Source: an uncultured Clostridium sp. | Lineage (GTDB): Bacteria > Bacillota > Clostridia > Clostridiales > Clostridiaceae | Length of the DNA stretch: 64,000 nucleotides | Direction of reading: 5' to 3' | Assembly (NCBI GenBank): GCA_937927335.1 | Contig: CALBDU010000012.1 | Location: 1-64,000 of the forward strand | Part shown: one piece after another, positions 43,306 through 50,775 of the stretch | How positions within the stretch are numbered: the first letter of the stretch is position 1 | Layout: every line of letters starts with the position of its first letter | The notes under the pieces: model-generated | The model's input: the letters and a program-made list of their open reading frames with translations, nothing else | Told to the model about the DNA's origin: nothing | The model's database searches: none | Made by a program: the position numbers and the translations under genes

Positions 43306-43809
43306 ATGTCAGTTAGGGAAATTTTACTGCTTGGTGATGAAAATTTATATAAAAGAAGCAGTGGGATATCATTGGAAGATCATGATAAGGTACAGAAAAT
43401 TGTACAAGACCTCAGGGACACTTTACTGGATTTTAGAAAAAAATATGGTTTTGGCAGAGCCATTGCAGCTCCGCAGATAGGAGAGTTTTATCGCATCATA
43501 TACATGAATCTGGATGGTGCGGAAACTGTTTTCATCAACCCTAAACTTCAGTTCATGGGAAATGATGTATTTGACATTTGGGATGACTGCATGAGTTTTC
43601 CAGGACTGGAGGTTAAAGTGAGCCGGTATAAAAGATGTAAGGTTTATTATGAAGACATTAATTTTAATTCCTGCATCATGGAACTTCAGGGTGATCTGGC
43701 TGAATTGATTCAGCACGAGTACGACCACCTGGATGGCATCCTTGCCCTGCAGAGGGCACTGAATAATAAAGCCTTCAGAATAAACAAAAGCAAAAGCGGG
43801 TGTTTCTAA
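43306..43809 (+). CDS. def: Peptide deformylase, divergent motif 2
   Basis: 167 residues from ATG 43306 (GGGAG upstream). Motif 1 GRAIAAPQIG and motif 3 QHEYDHLDG (two zinc His and catalytic Glu) are intact. Motif 2 reads DDCMSFPG where most enzymes have EGCLSxPG; the metal-binding Cys is kept. It would remove the N-terminal formyl group from new proteins. The spacing from the kinase gene is 20 bases. It may be an accessory paralog, since def usually sits beside fmt, which is absent here. Confidence 0.85.
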   Translation: MSVREILLLGDENLYKRSSGISLEDHDKVQKIVQDLRDTLLDFRKKYGFGRAIAAPQIGEFYRIIYMNLDGAETVFINPKLQFMGNDVFDIWDDCMSFPGLEVKVSRYKRCKVYYEDINFNSCIMELQGDLAELIQHEYDHLDGILALQRALNNKAFRINKSKSGCF

Positions 43810-43887
43810 TATGAATTTTATAAATAATGGACTTGCATAAGTAAGAATATTATTGTATAATAGCTATAGTTAAATATTGCTGGATGA

Positions 43888-44060
43888 ATGCAGCGCGAGA
43901 CAACATATGTTGACCGAAGAAGCAATGATTGTATCTCACAAGTCAATCAGAAACTTTCAGGTAAAAATAACGCTGCGGGACGAAACTCTGAAAAGATTGC
44001 TATGGCAGCACCGTCGGTGGAAGGTACAGGATACCAAAACTCTCAGGTAAATAACAGAGG
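43888..44060 (+). promoter_or_regulatory. Tandem glycine riboswitch
   Basis: Two successive glycine aptamers. Aptamer 1 is closed by GCAGCG (43890-43895) with CGCTGC (43973 region) and contains GCGAGA, ACCGAAGAAGCAA and AACTTTCAGGTAAAAATAA. Aptamer 2 follows after a short linker, with CTCTG near 43987 pairing with CAGAG near 44055 and the conserved GGTGGAAGGTACAGG and ACTCTCAGGTAAATAA. The tandem layout and short linker are typical. It precedes an amino acid permease gene. Confidence 0.88.
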
Positions 44061-44105
44061 ACATGTGGATGGATTTTTAATCCTTAATACAGGTCCTCTT
44101 TTTGT
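44056..44105 (+). terminator. Glycine riboswitch terminator
   Basis: AGAGGAC (44056-44062) pairs with GTCCTCT (44093-44099), then Ts. Its left arm overlaps the closing stem of aptamer 2, so ligand-stabilised aptamer and terminator exclude each other: a glycine-ON arrangement is suggested. Confidence 0.75.
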
Positions 44106-44192
44106 TGTCCAAAAAATCTTTTGGGAGGTGTTATATTTAGTAAAAGTTACGGCAATATCGGAATAATTATTAAAAATGAAAGGAAGTAAATC

Positions 44193-45497
44193 ATGGAGAT
44201 TAAAAAAGAAAAAAAATTACTTGGCTTTGCTCAGGCTCTTACTATTGTAATAGGTATAGTTATAGGATCAGGCGTATTTTTTAAGCCATCCATAGTTTTT
44301 AAAAATGCAGGGGCTCCAGGCCTTGGCATACTGGCATGGGTTGTGGGCGGTATCATAACCATGGCAGCCGGCCTTACTATTGCAGAGCTAGGATCTGCAA
44401 TTCCTAAGACTGGAGGTATGTTTACATACCTGAAGGTACTGTATGGAGAAAAGTGTTCATTTTTACTAGGCTGGGTACAGTCAGTTATATACTACCCAGG
44501 AACACTGGCAGCATTGGCAATTGTTTTTGTTACCCAGGCCACATTCTTTATACCTTTGTCAGATATGAACCAGAAGCTGCTGGCGGTTTTTGTGGCTGCA
44601 TTGTTAACCGGGGTTAATATATTATCTACAGAATTTGCTGGAAAGGTTCAATTTATAGTAACCATTGCAAAGCTTCTTCCAATATTTATTATCATTGCCT
44701 TCGGGTTAGTTCAAGGTTCAGTGCACCAGTTTACACCTATGGCATCTGAAGCAAGTACGGCAGCCGGCTTCGGGGCAGCTATTCTTGGTACCCTTTGGGC
44801 CTATGAAGGCTGGGTTAATGTTGCCAATGTTGCAGGAGAAATAAAAAATCCTGCCAAAAATCTGCCTAAGGCTATTGTAGTAGGCCTTACAGTAGTTATG
44901 GTAGCATATATAGGTGTAAACCTTGCAGTAATAAATGTGCTTCCAATGGATGCAGTGGTGAATTCCAAGAAGGCTGCATCTGATGTAGCTGTAGTTCTTT
45001 TTGGAACAGGAGGGGCTGCATTTATAGCGGCAGGTATTATGGTATCAATATTTGGTGCCATGAACGCGTTTATATTAACAGGAGCCAGAGTCCCTTATGC
45101 TATGGCTAAGGATAATCTTGCACCTTTCAAAGGCTTTTTCAGCAAGGAGACAGCAGCTGGAACACCTGTAAATGCTCTTTTATTCCAGCTGGTATTAAGC
45201 ATCGGGTATATATTCTCGGGATCCTTCGATATGCTTACAAACCTGGTGGTATTCGTATTATGGATATTCTTTGTACTGGCTGTTGCTGGTGTATTTATTC
45301 TTAGGAAAAAGCATCAGGAGCTTTCATCAGAATACAAGGTTCCGCTCTATCCAATTGTACCCATTGTGGGAATAATCGGGGGTGCCTATATACTGGTAAG
45401 CACACTGATGACAGATACTAAAAATGCCCTGATAGGAATAGTAATTGCTTTGGTGGGTATTCCAGTTTATATATTTATCAGCAAAAAGAATTCCTAA
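44193..45497 (+). CDS. APC-family amino acid permease
   Basis: 434 residues, 12 membrane helices. The TM1 unwound motif GIVIGSGVFFKP and the later WAYEGWVNVANVAGEIKNPAKNLPKAI segment identify the LAT/SteT-like branch. The glycine riboswitch upstream suggests that its substrate is glycine or a close relative (alanine, serine, threonine); if the switch is ON with glycine, export or exchange of surplus is as likely as uptake. AAAGGAAG ribosome site. Confidence 0.9.
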   Translation: MEIKKEKKLLGFAQALTIVIGIVIGSGVFFKPSIVFKNAGAPGLGILAWVVGGIITMAAGLTIAELGSAIPKTGGMFTYLKVLYGEKCSFLLGWVQSVIYYPGTLAALAIVFVTQATFFIPLSDMNQKLLAVFVAALLTGVNILSTEFAGKVQFIVTIAKLLPIFIIIAFGLVQGSVHQFTPMASEASTAAGFGAAILGTLWAYEGWVNVANVAGEIKNPAKNLPKAIVVGLTVVMVAYIGVNLAVINVLPMDAVVNSKKAASDVAVVLFGTGGAAFIAAGIMVSIFGAMNAFILTGARVPYAMAKDNLAPFKGFFSKETAAGTPVNALLFQLVLSIGYIFSGSFDMLTNLVVFVLWIFFVLAVAGVFILRKKHQELSSEYKVPLYPIVPIVGIIGGAYILVSTLMTDTKNALIGIVIALVGIPVYIFISKKNS

Positions 45498-45507
45498 TAC
45501 TATTTTT

Positions 45508-45538
45508 CAGCTTATGCCATGCATAGGCTGTTTTTTTT
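45508..45538 (+). terminator. Intrinsic terminator after the permease
   Basis: CAGCTTATGC (45508-45517) pairs with GCATAGGCTG (45521-45530), one G-U pair, then T8. Confidence 0.88.
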
Positions 45539-45631
45539 ATTCAAAATAGGTTATTATAATATAAAAATGGTGGAAGAAGGGGAATTATGAAGATACCGGA
45601 TATTGGCAAAATTTAATAGTGGAGGTGTGAC

Positions 45632-46165
45632 ATGTCGGTATTAAGTAAGCTTGATGTTCTAAAAGGAGATATTACCGCACTAAAGGTTGATGCCATTGTA
45701 AATGCAGCGAACAGCGGCCTTATGGGAGGCGGTGGTGTGGACGGGGCAATCCACAGAGCCGGTGGAAGAAGGATTTATGATGAGTGCAGGGAAATAATTG
45801 AAAAAATAGGAAGCCTTAAGCCTGGTAATGCTGTAATAACTTCAGGGGGTGATTTAAAGGCCCGGTTCGTGATTCACACTGTAGGGCCAATATGGCATGG
45901 AGGAAAGCTGGGAGAGGAGGAAATTCTTCAGCAGTGCTATAAAAGCTGCCTGAGGCTTGCATATGAGAATGAAATAAAAACCATTGCTTTTCCTAATATA
46001 AGTACAGGGGTTTATGGATATCCAAAGGATATGGCTGCTAAAACTGCCTTTAATACAGTATTAAATGAACTTACCAGGTACGAGGAAATTGAAAAAGTAA
46101 GCTTTGTGTGCTTTGATGATTTTAACTACAGGCTTTACACAAGGTTTATGGAAAATCATGATTAA
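45632..46165 (+). CDS. Macrodomain protein (O-acetyl-ADP-ribose deacetylase-like)
   Basis: 177 residues, a single macrodomain. The ADP-ribose pocket is visible as AIVNAANSGLMGGGGVDGAIHRAGG and NISTGVYGYPKD; the catalytic Asp and Asn of YmdB-type deacetylases are conserved. It removes acetyl or ADP-ribosyl groups from ADP-ribose derivatives. GGAGGTG upstream. Its last 8 bases overlap the phosphoesterase gene. Confidence 0.93.
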   Translation: MSVLSKLDVLKGDITALKVDAIVNAANSGLMGGGGVDGAIHRAGGRRIYDECREIIEKIGSLKPGNAVITSGGDLKARFVIHTVGPIWHGGKLGEEEILQQCYKSCLRLAYENEIKTIAFPNISTGVYGYPKDMAAKTAFNTVLNELTRYEEIEKVSFVCFDDFNYRLYTRFMENHD

Positions 46166-47108
46166 ACATAAGATAGCTGCAATTACTGCAGCAATTGCCT
46201 TGTTAATTTCTGGTATGGTATATATTTTATATGTTAATTATAATAATTTTATTCCGGCATCTTCTAAAGCTGTCAATGAGCCTAAAAGTGACCTGTCCTT
46301 TGCAGTAATAGGTGATATTCACGGAAATACAGGCAAGCTTAAGGCTGCACTTTCTGACCTGCACAGTATCAATAACAGCATGGATGCACTGGTTTTGAAC
46401 GGAGATAATGTGGACCAGGGCCTTGAGGGTCAATATGAGGGTATTAAGCTTGTAATTGATAAAAATAAGAAGAATATTCCTGATACAATAATAGCAAACA
46501 TTGGCAACCACGATTATTTTGATTATTCCAAAAGCGCAAATACATCCCAGGATGTGGAGCATTTTAAGGAGTTATATTATAAATTCTCCGGTGAAAGCTC
46601 AGTTTACCATGATAAATGGATTAAGGGATACCACTTTATATCTCTTGGGTCCGAATCTGGAAATACAAAAATCCTTGGGGCTGTGAAAGCTGACATATCA
46701 GAAAAGCAGCTGGATTGGTTTAAAACTAAGCTGGCCGAAGACTATAAATCCGGTAAGCCAATTTTTGTATTTCTTCATCAACATATAGGCACCAGTATTA
46801 AGGGGTGGATTGGCGTTGTTCAACGTCAGGAGCTGATAAAAATATTATCACAATATCCGGATGCAGTTGTTTTTACATCTCACACCCATGTACTGCTCAG
46901 TATAGATAATGTTACTGAAAATCTTCCCTACACCACAGTTAATACAGGAGGAGTGAGTTATTGTCTGAAGCCTGATGGATACAGGGTGGAAAGACTTTAT
47001 GATGAAAGCCAGGGAATATATGTGGAGGTAAATGGAAATAAGGTAACTATTAAAGGAAGGGATTTTGCTAAAAAAGGATGGATTTTCACTAAAGAAATAT
47101 CCAAGTAA
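46158..47108 (+). CDS. Membrane-anchored metallophosphoesterase
   Basis: 316 residues from ATG 46158, where an N-terminal signal anchor begins (residues 5-25). Calcineurin-type motifs follow: FAVIGDIHGN, NGDNVDQG, ANIGNHDYFD, FLHQH and FTSHTH, the five metal-ligand blocks. The catalytic domain should face the outside. The substrate is unknown. Overlap with the macrodomain gene implies coupled synthesis, though the two proteins act on opposite sides of the membrane. Confidence 0.88.
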   Translation: MIKHKIAAITAAIALLISGMVYILYVNYNNFIPASSKAVNEPKSDLSFAVIGDIHGNTGKLKAALSDLHSINNSMDALVLNGDNVDQGLEGQYEGIKLVIDKNKKNIPDTIIANIGNHDYFDYSKSANTSQDVEHFKELYYKFSGESSVYHDKWIKGYHFISLGSESGNTKILGAVKADISEKQLDWFKTKLAEDYKSGKPIFVFLHQHIGTSIKGWIGVVQRQELIKILSQYPDAVVFTSHTHVLLSIDNVTENLPYTTVNTGGVSYCLKPDGYRVERLYDESQGIYVEVNGNKVTIKGRDFAKKGWIFTKEISK

Positions 47109-47133
47109 GATTTGTATCAAATGTTACCGACAA

Positions 47134-47179
47134 ACCTTCTGATATAACTTATTATATATATATAAATAAGTTAGAAGGT
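47134..47179 (+). repeat. Hairpin that covers the ribosome site of the Cys-rich gene
   Basis: TAACTTATT (47145-47153) pairs with AATAAGTTA (47165-47173), and ACCTTC (47134-47139) pairs with GAAGGT (47174-47179), the Shine-Dalgarno of the next gene; a 5-base bulge lies on the left arm. There is no T tract, so it is not a terminator. Confidence 0.65.
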
Positions 47180-47185
47180 GATATT

Positions 47186-47413
47186 ATGACGGATTATGAA
47201 AATGAATCAGCAAAGCAGTGCAGTGAAGAAATTAAAAAAGTCCTTAGCTGGATAAAAAAGCCTAAAGAAAACAATGATGAAGAGTACCTTAAAAAAGGCG
47301 GCCACTGCAATAATTATTCATCTCACTGCTGCTTGAGCTGTGATCGCTGCTGGGGCGGTAAGAAAAACTATCTTTCTCCGCTTAAGGATAAAAAAAGCTG
47401 TGAGGGCAGATAG
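47186..47413 (+). CDS. Small Cys-rich protein of unknown function
   Basis: 75 residues with AGAAGGTG 6 bases before ATG. The N-terminal half is acidic/basic and helical (ESAKQCSEEIKKVLSWIKK). The C-terminal half is GHCNNYSSHCCLSCDRCWGG, with six Cys and one or two His in a short span including CxxC, which suggests a metal site. No signal peptide. I do not recognise the family. Its last 46 bases overlap the convergent membrane-protein gene. The hairpin over its ribosome site argues that the frame is real and regulated. Confidence 0.7.
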   Translation: MTDYENESAKQCSEEIKKVLSWIKKPKENNDEEYLKKGGHCNNYSSHCCLSCDRCWGGKKNYLSPLKDKKSCEGR

Positions 47414-48030
47414 AACAACCATATTAGAAATCCCGAAATTTCACTGCCTGTTAAATTATAATATGCTACATTAATGTCGCATAGCAACAATAAAACCAGC
47501 CCTGAAAAAACTAACAATTTTGTTTTTTCAGGGTATTTTTTATATCTGAACAGGGTTGCAGCTGTATAGATGCTTAAAATAGAAATGCATGCGTAAATGT
47601 AAGATAATATTAACACAGCATTTTTTGTGCCTGATAAATAAAGCATGGCTGAAAGTATGAAAATAATCAGTCCGGCAGTTTTTATTGGAAAGCTTGAAGC
47701 TCTGCTGTGCCTAATAATATATATGGTTTGAACAATACAAAATAAAGCAATTCCATATAGAGCTTCATTAAGAATCAGCAGGAATAAATCTGCAAAAACC
47801 GTTGTAATAAATGCAGCCTGAAGGAGCCTTTTATCCATATTATTATGTCCTTTTCTGCCAATTAGAAGTGTTATGGTTAAACATAATATTATACATGAAT
47901 ATTTTAGAATAACTGAACAGTAATCCAGACCTTTCATACCGGTGAAATCAATAAACAGAAATATAAAATAGAAGCACAGGATAATAGCAATTATTTTATT
48001 CCTCAAGCTCCGCCACTTCTCTTTCTTCAT
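47368..48030 (-). CDS. Multi-pass membrane protein, YhhN/lysoplasmalogenase-like
   Basis: 220 residues, about seven membrane helices. The pattern TTVFADLFLLILNEALYGIALF, VQTIYIIRHS and the late LVLLLLCDINVAYYN resembles the YhhN/TMEM86 family, whose characterised members cleave the vinyl-ether bond of lysoplasmalogens; anaerobic clostridia make plasmalogens. The match is weak. It overlaps the DMT transporter gene by 35 bases and so is translated from the same message. Confidence 0.6.
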   Translation of the reverse strand: MKKEKWRSLRNKIIAIILCFYFIFLFIDFTGMKGLDYCSVILKYSCIILCLTITLLIGRKGHNNMDKRLLQAAFITTVFADLFLLILNEALYGIALFCIVQTIYIIRHSRASSFPIKTAGLIIFILSAMLYLSGTKNAVLILSYIYACISILSIYTAATLFRYKKYPEKTKLLVFSGLVLLLLCDINVAYYNLTGSEISGFLIWLFYLPSQLFLSLSGER

Positions 48031-48937
48031 CTTTTATATTTTGATAATAGCTGGAGCCAAAAACCCCGGTAAGTATCATAGCTGCGCCAAGGAAATGGTA
48101 CCAGCTGAAGCTTTCATTTAAAAATATTACGCCAGCTGCAACAGTAACTATTGTTGACAGATTGGAGAAAGCCGAAGAGGTAGATGCGCTGACTTTTGAA
48201 AGGGTATAATTAATAAGGAAAAACGCAATAAGGGAAGATAATATTCCAAGATAGCCCACTGAAATTAAAAAATCTCTCTGCTTCAATAGAATAAAGTATG
48301 CAGGCAGATTGTTTGACAATATATGGTTAATTATGGAAATTATATTAAAAAACAGTGCACCAAGACCCATCATAAAGTATGTTATTTCAAATGGTGAAAA
48401 TTTACTGCTTAGTTTTCTTGAAAGTATGTTAAAGAAAGCGGCTGATAACACTGCAAAAATTAGAAGTATTGTACCTGCTGAAGATATTGCTCCTGAGTGG
48501 CTGCTCCCCATTAATATTATAAATATAACTCCAGAAATTGAAAGAAAAATAAAAAGAAACTGTCTATAAGAAGGAATCTCCTTTAAAAAATATGCACCCA
48601 GTACGGCTACAAACACTGGAATCAGTGCGATCATAAGACCGGCCTGAGACGAAGGGGCAAATTTAATTCCATAGGTTTCAAATATGAAATACAATACCGG
48701 CTGGCATAAACCAAGCAGCAGCAGGTAAAGCAAAGGCTTATTTCTGTAGTTCACCTTTATTGCTCCTGTTAGAACCAGCAGAGACATGATTAAAAATGCC
48801 GTTAGGAATCTAAAGGAAAGCAGTTCGAAAGGCTGTGCCAAAGCTAAGGCTTTTTTTGAAAAAAGAAAGCTTAAGCCGAATATTACTGATGAAAAGGCAG
48901 CTGATAAGTAAGGAAGATAAGTTTTTACGTTTGACAT
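47996..48937 (-). CDS. DMT/EamA family transporter
   Basis: 313 residues, ten membrane helices in two EamA repeats (about 8-140 and 155-295). Typical runs: PYLSAAFSSVIFGLSFLFSKKAL and, in repeat two, VGYLGILSSLIAFFLINYTLSKV followed by VTVAAGVIFLNESF. Metabolite exporters of this family have varied substrates. GGAGGCTC ribosome site. First gene of a two-gene minus-strand unit. Confidence 0.9.
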   Translation of the reverse strand: MSNVKTYLPYLSAAFSSVIFGLSFLFSKKALALAQPFELLSFRFLTAFLIMSLLVLTGAIKVNYRNKPLLYLLLLGLCQPVLYFIFETYGIKFAPSSQAGLMIALIPVFVAVLGAYFLKEIPSYRQFLFIFLSISGVIFIILMGSSHSGAISSAGTILLIFAVLSAAFFNILSRKLSSKFSPFEITYFMMGLGALFFNIISIINHILSNNLPAYFILLKQRDFLISVGYLGILSSLIAFFLINYTLSKVSASTSSAFSNLSTIVTVAAGVIFLNESFSWYHFLGAAMILTGVFGSSYYQNIKDEEREVAELEE

Positions 48938-49072
48938 ATAGAGCCTCCAAATAAATTTTCTAAGTACATTTTACTATAAGTAAAGTATAATATAAATAGG
49001 CTGATTCTTAAGTCATATATATTAGATTAGTGTAGTATATTAATTTGAACAAAAAATGTTGAGGTGAATAGC

Positions 49073-49864
49073 ATGGACGAAAATTATACAGACTTTCTAG
49101 AGAAGGAAGAAGTAAGAATAAGGGCTTCTATTGCAGCCTATATAAGAAAAAGCTTAAGCTGCAGTACTTCAGAGGTAATTAACAGTAATACTTTTAGTGA
49201 ATTAAAGAAATCATTAGCAGAAAAAATCAGAGAGATGGCTGATACTGAAGAGTTCAGAATGACAATTTATAATGAAGTAAACAACAAGCTTGAGGAAATT
49301 GAAAAAAATGGTACTTCATTTAAGGATATACTTCCGGAGGGCTTTGAAAATAATTTAAAGGTTTACTTATACAACAACAGCCCTGAAATCATTGCTCAGA
49401 TGAAAAAGTATCTGAGCAATAAGGATACAGAAAAAAAGATAAAGAAGGAGATTAATAAGCTTGGCGCTAGCGTAAATCCCATGCTTGCCAAGTTTATAAA
49501 TGCAGATAGTCTATATGTAAAATTGATGCAGGGCACTGATAGCTATTTCAATGATCCGCAAAACACCATGAAACTTCTGGATAGTGCATCCAAACTAATA
49601 GACAATGGGATGGAAAAGGAGATAAAATCTGTTTCAATGTATTTTCCATATGAAGGAAGGAAGTCTATGATTAATACTGTGAGAGACGGGTTGATTAATA
49701 CGCTTTTTCAACAACAGGCTGTTGAAGCTTTTTTATCTTATTTTGAAGAATGCCTGCAAGGCTATGAAAATATATATAGCTGGATGAACAGTTTTATTCC
49801 GGATTTGGAAGATCAGATCCAAAAGGAAGCAAAAGAAATGTTCGATTATATTAAGGCTAATTAA
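49073..49864 (+). CDS. Unassigned helical protein (possibly DUF445-like)
   Basis: 263 residues from ATG 49073 (TTGAGGTG upstream; a GTG three codons earlier is less well placed). Almost entirely helical and charged, with no membrane segment or signal peptide. Repeating segments such as IREMADTEEFRMTIYNEV and LEEIEKNGTSFKDILP loosely recall DUF445 coiled regions. I cannot assign a function. It is monocistronic and convergent with yedF. Confidence 0.75.
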   Translation: MDENYTDFLEKEEVRIRASIAAYIRKSLSCSTSEVINSNTFSELKKSLAEKIREMADTEEFRMTIYNEVNNKLEEIEKNGTSFKDILPEGFENNLKVYLYNNSPEIIAQMKKYLSNKDTEKKIKKEINKLGASVNPMLAKFINADSLYVKLMQGTDSYFNDPQNTMKLLDSASKLIDNGMEKEIKSVSMYFPYEGRKSMINTVRDGLINTLFQQQAVEAFLSYFEECLQGYENIYSWMNSFIPDLEDQIQKEAKEMFDYIKAN

Positions 49865-49890
49865 AGCATAATATTAATAATCAAGGAAAT

Positions 49891-49921
49891 AATAAAAACA
49901 GGAATAAATCCTGTTTTTATT
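49891..49921. terminator. Bidirectional terminator
   Basis: AATAAAAACAGGA (49891-49903) and TCCTGTTTTTATT (49909-49921) form a perfect 13-bp stem with A and T runs on either side, between convergent genes. Confidence 0.92.
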
Positions 49922-49922
49922 A

Positions 49923-50504
49923 TTATAATTTAATTGTATTGTCAGCACCGTTCATTTTTTCAACAATAGTATACATATTGGTAATTTCACCTATAGCAAC
50001 CTTATCCTTCAGGTTATAAAAATCCAGACAGGTGCCGCAGCTTAAAATATTAACTCCCTTTTCACTGAGGGCATTAAGACTGGTTAGACAATCAGAACCC
50101 TCCACAGTGAGTTTAACTCCACCGTTTAGGAAGAGCATATCTGAAGGCAGGAAGTCATTTTCTGACAAGGCAAACATGTAGCTTTTCATAAGAGCTGCAC
50201 CAAGTTCGTCGCTGCCTGCACCAAGCTTGTCAGAGGACACAACTATAACAAGCTTGTTTTTAGATAATTCCATAGGCTTACAGCTGCAGGAGGTTTTTGA
50301 AATTTCAATATAATATAATCCATCCTTAAACTGGGATGAAAACTCAAAGCCATTGTTTTGTGCAAATTTAGAAATATTTGAATTCGCCACCTCATTGTCT
50401 ACAATAATTGTTGCCGAACCTTCCTCCAGACTGTCAAAATATTTTTTTGTATTAATCACCGGCTGGGGGCATTTAAGTCCTTTGCAGTCAATAATATGAT
50501 CCAT
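49923..50504 (-). CDS. yedF: Selenium metabolism-associated protein YedF
   Basis: 193 residues. N-terminal TusA/SirA domain with C12-P-Q-P in DCKGLKCPQPVINTK, then a DsrE-like domain (about 85-190, VIVVSSDKLGAGSDELGAALMKSY). The two-domain form is that annotated as the sulfurtransferase-like selenium protein YedF, usually near selD/selenocysteine genes. None of those lies here and I see no in-frame TGA that looks like selenocysteine, so the link to selenium is by family only. Confidence 0.9.
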   Translation of the reverse strand: MDHIIDCKGLKCPQPVINTKKYFDSLEEGSATIIVDNEVANSNISKFAQNNGFEFSSQFKDGLYYIEISKTSCSCKPMELSKNKLVIVVSSDKLGAGSDELGAALMKSYMFALSENDFLPSDMLFLNGGVKLTVEGSDCLTSLNALSEKGVNILSCGTCLDFYNLKDKVAIGEITNMYTIVEKMNGADNTIKL

Positions 50505-50545
50505 TATAGTACCACCTTTCAGGTTAATTTAGACTATTTAAATTA

Positions 50546-50580
50546 TTTATGATATAATTTTATAAAAATTATATCATAAA
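50546..50580. repeat. Perfect 16-bp inverted repeat between yedF and the glycosyltransferase
   Basis: The arm beginning TTTATGATATAA (50546-50561) and its exact complement (50565-50580) flank a 3-base centre. Each arm holds TATAAT, one on each strand. The 271-bp gap also contains a possible promoter for the glycosyltransferase (TTGACA 50619-50624, 17 bases, TTTATA 50642-50647) and a 14-base direct repeat ATTTAAATTATTTA (starting about 50536 and 50632). Confidence 0.7.
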
Positions 50581-50775
50581 GCAGGGCTTGTTTTAGAAGT
50601 ATTACAATTTTAAATAGTTTGACACCGAAGCATTTAAATTATTTATATAAACTTCATACAAAATTAATAATCAGAAAATTCCTACAAATAGTAAAAACCA
50701 GCATTTTTATGGTAATATGAATAGCGAGTTAAAATGAACCATGTTGAGGAAATCATATAGGAAAGGATATATAGA

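Noticed and set aside
45587..45616. Nine-codon frame (MKIPDIGKI) before the macrodomain gene
   Set aside because: It has a fair ribosome site but no codon bias towards any amino acid and no paired helices, so there is no basis for calling it a leader peptide.
47134..47179. Hairpin after the phosphoesterase as a terminator
   Set aside because: No T tract follows; the right arm is the ribosome site of the next gene.
49923..50504. Selenoprotein or selenium operon around yedF
   Set aside because: No selA, selB, selD or in-frame TGA with a following hairpin was seen in the neighbours.
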